DNA from: Lentzea sp. | GTDB taxonomy: Bacteria; Actinomycetota; Actinomycetes; Mycobacteriales; Pseudonocardiaceae | Assembly (NCBI GenBank): GCA_030146905.1 | Contig: JASLAV010000751.1 | Coordinates: 1 to 13,331, forward strand | Direction: 5' to 3' | Length of the DNA: 13,331 bases | In this document: positions 7,155 to 12,130 of the stretch, one piece after another | Numbering within the stretch: the first letter of the stretch is position 1 | Layout: every line of letters starts with the position of its first letter | Notes under the pieces: model-generated | What the model was told of the DNA's origin: nothing | What the model saw: only the letters and a program-made list of their open reading frames with translations | The model's database searches: none | Made by a program: the position numbers and the translations under genes

Positions 7155-7363
7155 TCTTCGCTCGGCCGTCGGGTGTGGGCCGTGCGGCGACTGGGAACTT
7201 GCCGAACTCCAGCGGATCGAGCGGCGGTGACAGCCGGCTTCGGCGGCGTTGGGACGGGTAGTCGAGCACACGGTGCTCGCGGCCGACGACAAGCAGTCGG
7301 CCTTCACGTACACGTTCCTGCGGAACACGCTGGGAGAGTGACGCCGGTCACTTCACCCGGTCA
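7155..7363. other. Intergenic stretch between divergent operons
   Basis: No recognised gene. A plus-strand frame from a GTG at 7259 reads VVEHTVLAADDKQSAFTYT, then FLRNTLGE, and stops at 7338-7340. It looks like the end of a real protein, with balanced composition, and lies 23 bases before the hairpin at 7364. It may be the last part of a lost gene whose terminator survives. I cannot name the family. With the operator it makes about 300 bases without an intact gene. Confidence 0.3.
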
Positions 7364-7390
7364 TCCGGGGACGCGAGCGGCGTCCCCGGA
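7364..7390. terminator. Perfect 11-bp hairpin just upstream of the sigma factor gene
   Basis: TCCGGGGACGC, loop GAGCG, GCGTCCCCGGA. There is no T-run. It ends 11 bases before the GTG start at 7402. It is either the terminator of the lost plus-strand gene ending at 7340 or a structure in the sigma-gene leader that would affect ribosome access. The stem is certain; the role is not. Confidence 0.55.
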
Positions 7391-7401
7391 CAACAACTAG
7401 C

Positions 7402-8013
7402 GTGAACCGGATCGAGGAACGCAGAGCACACCAGGCGCAACGCGCTCCGGACGTTGACGACACCCGTCCCGACCTCGCCAACGCCGAGCCGACCGCCGCG
7501 TTCGCCAGGCTGTTCGACACGCACGCCCGTGCCCTGCACGGTTACCTGGCGGGCCGGGTCGGCGTCGACATCGCCGACGACCTGGTCGCGGAGACGTTCC
7601 TGGTGGCCCTCCGCAGGCGCGCGAGCTACGACCCCGAGCAGTCCCCCGTCCGCGGCTGGCTGTACGGAATCGCCACCAACCTGGCGCGCAACCACGTCCG
7701 CACGGAGATCCGCGGCTACCGGGCTTCCGCTCGCGTGCACGCCCTTCGGGAACCGGGCGTCGAGCACGACGCGCAGATCGTCGACCGCTTGGACGCCCAA
7801 CGGTCGTCCAGGCACCTGGCCGACGGGCTGGCCTCGCTCACCGAGCAGGAACGCGACATCTTGCTGCTGACGTCGTGGGCCGGGCTGGAGCCGATCGAGG
7901 TGGCCGCCGCTCTCGGCGTGCCGGCAAGCACTGTCCGGTCACGTCTGCACCGGGTGCGCCACAAGCTCCAAGCACACCTCCGCACCGCTCAAGAGGAGAA
8001 CCGCGATGACTGA
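7402..8013 (+). CDS. ECF-type RNA polymerase sigma factor
   Basis: A 203-residue sigma-70 family protein with only regions 2 and 4. Region 2 (about 34-103) starts AFARLFDTHARALHGYLAGR, includes DDLVAETFLVAL (59-70) and ends in the -10 recognition helix RGWLYGIATNLARNHVR. Region 4 (about 146-194) has LTEQERDILLL and the helix-turn-helix PIEVAAALGVPASTVRSRLH. GTG 7402 is the only usable start before region 2; the upstream sequence has no good Shine-Dalgarno and is crowded by the hairpin at 7364-7390. The stop overlaps the next gene by eight bases, typical of a sigma factor co-translated with its regulator. The signal and target promoters are unknown. Confidence 0.92.
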   Translation: MNRIEERRAHQAQRAPDVDDTRPDLANAEPTAAFARLFDTHARALHGYLAGRVGVDIADDLVAETFLVALRRRASYDPEQSPVRGWLYGIATNLARNHVRTEIRGYRASARVHALREPGVEHDAQIVDRLDAQRSSRHLADGLASLTEQERDILLLTSWAGLEPIEVAAALGVPASTVRSRLHRVRHKLQAHLRTAQEENRDD

Positions 8014-9145
8014 GCGCGGCGACCACAACCCCGATCGTCAACTCGACGAGGCGCTCGCCTCGTTGCACCTGGAGGCGCGCATGTCCAACCGATCACTCGA
8101 CGACGCCCGCGAGAAGCTGATGCGGGAAGCGTCCGCGCAGGGTGCCCCGGCGGCGAAGTCGCCCTTTCGCCGTCGTGGCCTGGTCGTCGGCGTGGCAGCG
8201 GCGGCGGCGGTCGCGGTCGCGGGAGGCGTCGTTGTCCTCGGCGGGGGCGGCGGAGCACCGGCGCAGCCCGTGGCCCAGCCGACCACCACGCAGCAGCCCA
8301 CCAAGCGCGACGTGTCGCTCCTCTCGGCGTCCCAGGTCCTGAACGACGCGGCGAACAAGATCACCGCCAAGGACCCGGAACTGAAGCCGGGCCAGTACCG
8401 GTACATCGAGGTCAAAGGCTCCTACCTGCGCGGATTCCAGACCGGGACCCCGCAGGGAGTCGTGAGCGCACCGACCGGCTACACCTACCTCGCCGACGTC
8501 ACCTACCAGACCTGGATCCCGGCGGACGTGACGCAGGAGTGGCTGGAGAAGCGCGTCCCCGGTGCCGCGAAGCTGATCGGCAGTTCCATGCCCGCGGCCG
8601 AGGTGCCCGCGTACCAGCCGCAGGACACCGACACGGGCGAGCGGCGCGGCGCGTGCGGCGACTTCTTCCCCAGGTCCCAGCCGAAGAAGGTGTGCGGCGA
8701 CGCCACCGACTCGGGGCAGCCCGCGTTCTACGCGAACCTGCCGCGCGACCCCGACCGACTGCTGGCGTGGCTGAAGGACTACACCTCCCGGCGCGGCTCG
8801 TCCCCGAGCACGATGTTCCACTTCGGCATCCAGTTCCTGAACTCCGGGATCATCCCGGCCGACCTGCGCAGCCCCCTCCTGCGCGCGATGTCGAAGATCG
8901 ACGGCGTGAAGGTCGTCGAGGAGGCGACCACCCCGGACGGGCGCAAGGGCCTCGCACTCGGCCTGGAGAGCGACCAGGAGCGCCGCGACCTGATCGTGGA
9001 CCCGGACAAGGGCGAGATCATCGGTGAGCGGACCGTCGCGAAGACGCAGGCGGACTACCCGTGGATCAAGCCCGGTACCGTGACCAGCAGCGTTTCCGTG
9101 ACGACGAAGGTCGCCGACGCCATCGGCGTGGTACCGGCGGGTTAG
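8006..9145 (+). CDS. CU044_5270-family membrane protein, sigma-factor partner
   Basis: A 379-residue protein of the type that habitually follows this class of actinomycete ECF sigma gene (annotated as CU044_5270 family). It has a short cytoplasmic N-terminus (1-55), the basic stretch PFRRR, one transmembrane helix (about 58-80, alanine/valine/glycine-rich), then a Pro/Thr/Gln linker and a large extracellular domain (about 105-379) with Cys217 and Cys230 as a possible disulfide. Topology fits an anti-sigma role: the N-terminus would hold the sigma factor and the outer domain sense something. The classical zinc anti-sigma HxxxCxxC motif is absent, so anti-sigma activity is an inference from context. 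ATG 8006 lies inside the sigma gene's last codons. Confidence 0.82.
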   Translation: MTERGDHNPDRQLDEALASLHLEARMSNRSLDDAREKLMREASAQGAPAAKSPFRRRGLVVGVAAAAAVAVAGGVVVLGGGGGAPAQPVAQPTTTQQPTKRDVSLLSASQVLNDAANKITAKDPELKPGQYRYIEVKGSYLRGFQTGTPQGVVSAPTGYTYLADVTYQTWIPADVTQEWLEKRVPGAAKLIGSSMPAAEVPAYQPQDTDTGERRGACGDFFPRSQPKKVCGDATDSGQPAFYANLPRDPDRLLAWLKDYTSRRGSSPSTMFHFGIQFLNSGIIPADLRSPLLRAMSKIDGVKVVEEATTPDGRKGLALGLESDQERRDLIVDPDKGEIIGERTVAKTQADYPWIKPGTVTSSVSVTTKVADAIGVVPAG

Positions 9146-9227
9146 TCGGGGAACAGGCGCAGGACTCGTCGCGTGTCCCTCGACCGAGATCACGCCATGC
9201 GGCTGCAGCACCAGGCCCGATGTCGTC

Positions 9228-9257
9228 TTGTTCCTGGCGTCATTGGCGAGTTACGGT
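9228..9257 (+). promoter_or_regulatory. Candidate promoter of the small secreted-protein gene
   Basis: TTGTTC (9228-9233), an 18-base spacer, then TACGGT (9252-9257), about 33 bases before the GTG start at 9290. It is a moderate match to an actinomycete housekeeping promoter and fits an independently transcribed gene. It is weak on sequence alone. Confidence 0.3.
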
Positions 9258-9289
9258 GCGACAAAGACAAGCAGTACGAAAGGAACACA

Positions 9290-9640
9290 GTGAAACGTCG
9301 CCTTGCTGCCGCGGTCTCAGCTGCGCTGGCCATCGGAATCATCGGCGCAACTCCGGCTTATGCGATCAATGAGGTGAACATAGTCACCTGCACCTTCGAG
9401 GGTGGATATTTGGTGGTGGGCTTCCAGGAGCCGGGAGCAACACTCGGGACCAGGCGCTGCTTTGCCAACTCCGGCGAAACCAACATCAACCAGGGGTACG
9501 TCAACAGCTTCAGCAGCGGCAACAACGCAGGCTGGTTCGTCTACAACCCGGGCGACGGCTACGAGTACCGCCACTTCTTCCCCAAGTATGAAGTGAAGAA
9601 CAAGTACTACGGAAAGATTTACGAACTTCACATCTACTAA
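9290..9640 (+). CDS. Small secreted protein, beta/gamma-crystallin or killer-toxin-like
   Basis: GTG 9290, preceded by AAAGGA, gives 116 residues: a clear Sec signal peptide (MKRRLAAAVSAALAI, hydrophobic core, cleavage after TPAYA at 25) and a mature domain of about 91 residues. The mature part has CFANSGE (57-63), VNSFSSGNN (71-79), many aromatics and glycines, and Cys34/Cys57 as a likely disulfide. This pattern resembles secreted actinomycete beta/gamma-crystallin-like proteins related to the Streptomyces killer-toxin-like protein; it is recognised from pattern, not alignment. Those proteins are structural, Ca-binding or antimicrobial, so the role here is open. By my count 28 of 116 sense codons end in A or T, more than in neighbouring genes, which hints at separate origin. 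An in-frame start at 9173 is unlikely because it would bury the signal peptide. Confidence 0.7.
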   Translation: MKRRLAAAVSAALAIGIIGATPAYAINEVNIVTCTFEGGYLVVGFQEPGATLGTRRCFANSGETNINQGYVNSFSSGNNAGWFVYNPGDGYEYRHFFPKYEVKNKYYGKIYELHIY

Positions 9641-10038
9641 CTCGACGCGGACTCGCCATAACCTCAGGCATCGGGGCACACCGGCGTACAGGATCTACAA
9701 CGCCCCGGCGCGCTGACCCGGCTTCGGGGACTGCTGTGCGCCAACGCAGCCGCACAACACGTCCCGACTACAAGTAACGTATCTCGGGTAACATTAAGTC
9801 AATAATGCCCTGCTGGCCGACATCGATTCCCCTTTTGCGGCAACAGATCTTGCGACCGCGAGCCAGGTCAGATCCAGCAGCGTGGACCGGCGCGGCCCGA
9901 AGCAGACGCAGTAGCCCGCACCGCCGCGTCCACACTGGACACGTCGAGGTCGTGGAGTTCGGACTCCGTGGTGAGTTGCTCCTCTACCAGCACCCCCGTC
10001 GGCGTGCTCGCCGAGCACGGCGGACAGCCCGACGATCT
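9641..10038. other. Decayed intergenic region
   Basis: No intact gene. An AT-rich patch (9771-9806) contains GTAAC twice at a 14-base step (9774, 9788) next to ATTAAGTCAATAATG. Just after it a plus frame reads NNALLADIDSPFAATDLATA up to about 9914 but has a stop directly before it and no start codon, so it looks like a fragment. On the minus strand, the frame downstream of the NmrA-like block stays open to 9868 with strong third-position G/C (LVEEQLTTESELHDLDVSSV) but I do not recognise it. The minus frame that follows the NmrA block by one shift reads QIVGLSAVLGEH, possibly more of that remnant. Confidence 0.35.
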
Positions 10039-10200
10039 GCCCAGCCGCGTGTCGGGCTTCAGCAGGGTCACCAGGCCACCATCGAGGCCACGCGGGAAGA
10101 GAAACGCCGCCGACGGCAGGAAGCTCTCCATGAAGAACCCGGGCTTGAGCAACGTCCAGCGCTCGAAACCCGCCTCGCGGAGCCGGTCCTGGATCGTGGC
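10039..10200 (-). pseudogene. NmrA-like NAD(P)-binding protein, internal fragment
   Basis: The minus strand reads ATIQDRLREAGFERWTLLKP, then GFFMES, PSAAFLFPRGLDGGLVTLLK and PDTRLG. This is the middle of an NmrA/atypical short-chain reductase of the actinomycete type (usual pattern RAAGFxxWTxLKPGFFMEN then GGLVTxLKPxTRL). Only about 90 bases separate it from the TetR leader, far too few for the roughly 120-residue Rossmann N-terminus with its GxxGxxG loop. The expected VAVDDIG continuation is absent after TRLG. So both ends are lost. A TTGACA-operator unit at 10294-10315 faces this remnant, suggesting it was once divergently transcribed from the TetR gene. Confidence 0.65.
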
Positions 10201-10293
10201 TCTGCAGCCCGTTCGATGATCACGGCGTCCACCCCGCTCGGCGCAGCGTCGCAGTTCCACAACCAAGTTCAACTCGCCTGGAGCAGGGGACGT

Positions 10294-10308
10294 CTGAACT
10301 TCGTTAAG
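10294..10308. promoter_or_regulatory. TetR operator copy A (CTGAAC-N3-GTTAAG)
   Basis: CTGAACTTCGTTAAG is a 15-bp near-palindrome (arms CTGAAC/GTTAAG, one mismatch) ending 9 bases before the TetR start at 10318. On the minus strand TTGACA (10315-10310) lies one base from its end. The same arrangement recurs at 11555-11576. Autoregulation by the TetR protein is the simplest reading; binding is inferred. Confidence 0.65.
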
Positions 10309-10317
10309 GTGTCAACC

Positions 10318-10956
10318 GTGGGAAAGGGCATAAACAAGGAACGGATCGTCGCGGCAGCGCTCGAGCTGCTCAACGACAAGGGCATGGACGCACTGACCGT
10401 TCGCGCGCTCGCCGCAAGGCTGGACGTGCGGGCACCGGCGCTGTACTGGCACGTCCGCAACAAACAGGAACTGCTCGACGAGATGAGCACGTTCGTCATG
10501 CGCCGCGTCACGGACGCGCTGTCGGCCGTTCCGCCAGACGCCGGCTGGCGCGCCAGCCTCGCCGACTACGGCCGCGCCCTGCGCACGGAATACCTGTGCT
10601 ACCGGGACGGAGCCCGCATCTTCAGCGGCACGCGCCTTTCCGACCCGGACGTGGTGAAGGCCAAGGAAGCTTGGCTCGCGCGCTTCATCGAGGCCGGATT
10701 CACCCTTGCCGATGCCGACGACGCCCTCGACGTCGTCACCGCGTTCGTCGTCGGCTTCGTCATCGAGGAACAGGAGCGAGTGCAGTCGGAGGAGACCACC
10801 CCGGGTCGCTACTCGCTCGCCGAACGCGATGCCTGGCTGGGTGAGGGAGCCGATCTGGTCAAGGCCGCGGGTCGCCTGCCCGATGACCGCCACACGCGGT
10901 TCGAGCGGCACCTCGACATCGTCCTCGACGGCCTCGCGGCCCGGTTGCAGCGCTGA
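10318..10956 (+). CDS. TetR-family repressor with TetR_C-type effector domain
   Basis: A 212-residue repressor. N-terminal helix-turn-helix (about 5-52): INKERIVAAALELLNDKG, LTVRALAARLDVRAPALYWH and NKQELLDEM. The PALYWHVRNKQELL recognition helix is the form found with the tetracycline-repressor-like C-terminal domain (PF02909), which occupies about 70-212. GTG 10318 is chosen because AAGG at 10306-10309 is well spaced; an in-frame GTG at 10309 adds only three residues. Operator copy A sits immediately upstream. The gene appears intact although both flanks are decayed. Probable targets are its own promoter, the lost NmrA-like gene and, through copies B and C, the promoter in front of the quinone-oxidoreductase remnant and the exporter. 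Confidence 0.88.
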   Translation: MGKGINKERIVAAALELLNDKGMDALTVRALAARLDVRAPALYWHVRNKQELLDEMSTFVMRRVTDALSAVPPDAGWRASLADYGRALRTEYLCYRDGARIFSGTRLSDPDVVKAKEAWLARFIEAGFTLADADDALDVVTAFVVGFVIEEQERVQSEETTPGRYSLAERDAWLGEGADLVKAAGRLPDDRHTRFERHLDIVLDGLAARLQR

Positions 10957-10961
10957 CCGCC

Positions 10962-11036
10962 ATGGCTCGCACCGTGCTCGTCGCAGACGACGACCGCGCG
11001 ACGAGACCGTGCCCGCGGAGCTCGACGCGCATCTGA
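10962..11036 (+). pseudogene. Response-regulator receiver domain, first residues only
   Basis: Five bases after the TetR stop, ATG 10962 starts MARTVLVADDDRATR. This matches the N-terminus of OmpR/MprA-type receiver domains (VLVADDDRAIR, with the acidic metal-binding residues). Similarity ends near 11006 and the frame stops at 11034-11036 after 24 residues. It has the form of a stump left by a deletion. Confidence 0.5.
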
Positions 11037-11294
11037 TCTCTGGCGCAGGACACTGCGGTAGCGGATTTCCTGCGTCTCGACGACAACCTGCTCTCGATCA
11101 CGGCCTGAACCAGCCCGCCGCTCCGGGAGATCGCCGATGATCCTGGCGCCCTGCCGCTTGGGTGAACCGCCTGCCTGTTGCCGAGAAGAACCGGCCTTGG
11201 GGCGGATGCTCGAGAGTGCGGCCGCGAGGGTGCGGATGGAGTCGTTGCGCCGCTTCCGCGACGCCTAGTTTCAGGGCATCCCGGCGGGCGCGGG
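11037..11294. other. Non-coding debris between two receiver-domain remnants
   Basis: No intact gene and no family recognised on either strand. The minus strand has a fairly long readable frame containing IRTLAAALSSIRP and IIGDLPERRAG, but the match is too vague to name. It is probably residue of the genes whose ends survive on both sides. Confidence 0.35.
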
Positions 11295-11413
11295 TCAGCT
11301 CCTGCACGCCGCCGTCGACCCCACGACGCGGTATCCCTCGGGCTCCAGCGCACGACCCGGCGATTCGCGCGGATCGCGCGGTCATCGTCCGCGACGAGCA
11401 CGGTGCAGGTCAC
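11295..11413 (-). pseudogene. Second response-regulator N-terminal remnant, frameshifted
   Basis: From GTG 11413 the minus strand reads VTCTVLVADDDRAIRANRRV. The adjacent frame then continues ALEPEGYRVVGSTAA (11351-11307) before a stop at 11295-11297. Together they reproduce the start of a receiver domain (VLVADDDRAIR, about 8 residues, LELEGYRV), broken by a single-base-type frameshift. The rest of the domain, including the phosphoacceptor Asp region, is absent. It has the same start motif as the remnant at 10962, in inverted orientation. Confidence 0.55.
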
Positions 11414-11530
11414 CGAACCTGCTCCGTGCCGGCCCTTCGACGCCCCAGCTGCCCGCGGGTCCGTTCGGAACGATGCCGGGATGCCGTTCGAGTCGTCCAT
11501 CACCGTCGTCGCCCAGGTGTTGGGCGTCCT
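11414..11530. other. Unassigned sequence before the divergent promoter
   Basis: No gene recognised. The minus-strand frame running down from the TetR-like start at 11561 stays open through here but its sequence is not TetR-like. Confidence 0.3.
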
Positions 11531-11561
11531 CGCTCCGAGCGTCCTTTGCCACACTTGACAC
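11531..11561 (-). pseudogene. Start region of a second TetR gene, body lost
   Basis: The minus strand has GTG 11561 and, nine bases on, GTG 11552, followed by GCAAAGGACGCTCGG (VAKDAR). The intact TetR gene has the same pair of GTGs with the same 9-base step after the same operator, then GGAAAGG. Over 34 bases covering operator and start the two agree at about 28 positions. No helix-turn-helix follows, so only the leader and first codons remain. Confidence 0.45.
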
Positions 11562-11583
11562 CTTAACAATGTTCAGGCACGGT
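11555..11583 (+). promoter_or_regulatory. Promoter for the oxidoreductase remnant and probably the exporter
   Basis: TTGACA (11555-11560), a 17-base spacer and CACGGT (11578-11583). The -35 is consensus; the -10 is weak but keeps the A and final T of TAnnnT. Operator copy B lies entirely in the spacer and copy C just downstream of the expected start point, a classic repression layout. Both elements are seen; activity is inferred. Confidence 0.5.
11562..11576. promoter_or_regulatory. TetR operator copy B
   Basis: On the minus strand CTGAACATTGTTAAG, with the same arms as copy A. It lies between the -35 and -10 boxes of the plus-strand promoter and one base from TTGACA. Its centre (11569) is 36 bases from copy C. 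Confidence 0.65.
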
Positions 11584-11597
11584 GAGTGCCAGACGAG

Positions 11598-11612
11598 GTG
11601 AACATAGTTAAG
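11598..11612. promoter_or_regulatory. TetR operator copy C
   Basis: GTGAACATAGTTAAG, plus strand. Twelve of fifteen bases match copy A and thirteen match copy B; each arm pair keeps GAAC and GTTAAG. It overlaps the ribosome binding site (AAGGAG, 11610-11615) of the oxidoreductase remnant, so a bound repressor would also block the early transcript region. Confidence 0.6.
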
Positions 11613-11621
11613 GAGTCTCTG

Positions 11622-12095
11622 GTGCATGCGGCAGTAGTCAGCAATCCGGACGCCACCCCCGTCCGGGCGGACTTCCCCGGTCCACAGCAGCAGCCGGAGA
11701 AGGAACCGCTGCGGCTGGTGGGTGCGGGTCTGCACCACGTCGTCCGCGCTGGTCACCGGCGGCCACTACGGCAGCGGCGGTGCGCATCCGCCGGTCCCGG
11801 GGCCGCACGCTGTGGCCCGGGCCTAGGACGGGCGCCTGGTCCACACGGGTCTCGCCCGGTCGCCGTGGGCACGAATCCCGTTGCCGAGGCCGCGTTGCTG
11901 CGCAGCCGTCGGATCCGGCTGGCCGGCAGCGGCGCGGGCTCGGTCTCGAAGGTCCGGATGATCGCCGGGGTTCCCGAGATCATCGCCCGGTTCGGCGACG
12001 GGACCTTCGACGCGCCGTACGCCGTCCATCGGCTCAGTCACGTCGGCGAGGCATGGGCGCACCAGGGGCGGACCCGTGCCGTCGTCCCGAACTGA
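11622..12095 (+). pseudogene. Quinone oxidoreductase / zinc-type alcohol dehydrogenase, broken
   Basis: GTG 11622 with AAGGAG six bases upstream starts MHAAVVSNPDATPVRADFPG and LVGAGLHHVV, the N-terminus of MDR-superfamily oxidoreductases. The match then moves to the next frame: ALVTGGHYGSGGAHPPVPGP (about 11743-11820), followed by an in-frame TAG at 11824-11826 and DGRLVHTGLARSPW. It returns to the first frame for the C-terminal end LRSRRIRLAGSGAGS ... VPEIIARFGDGTF ... LSHVGEAW ... AVVPN, stop 12093-12095. The central cofactor-binding Rossmann domain (about 150 residues) is missing. Frameshifts, a nonsense codon and a large deletion make this a clear remnant although one frame stays open across it. 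It lies 35 bases before the exporter, so it was probably the first gene of an operon with it. Confidence 0.75.
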
Positions 12096-12130
12096 CCGGG
12101 ACCGATTCGAGGAGTGCGGAGGGCGGCATC

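Noticed and set aside
7101..7328. N-terminal extension of the TetR protein upstream of ATG 7100
   Set aside because: The extra residues are not TetR-like, and the extension would run across the palindromic operator; the ATG at 7100 starts a normal basic arm.
9173..9289. Upstream in-frame start for the small secreted protein
   Set aside because: It would bury the signal peptide 39 residues inside the protein and cross the candidate promoter; GTG 9290 has AAAGGA upstream.
9371..9384. GAGGTGAACATAGT, identical over 14 bases to the sequence at operator copy C (11595-11608)
   Set aside because: It lies within the secreted-protein coding sequence, lacks the GTTAAG arm (continues GTCACC), and one such 14-base match is not surprising in a window of this size.
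9660..9735. Possible terminators after the secreted-protein gene (CGGGGC/GCCCCG and CCCG-GCTT-CGGG pairs)
   Set aside because: Stems are only 4-7 bp and one has a loop of over 20 bases; this is not better than chance in high-GC DNA.
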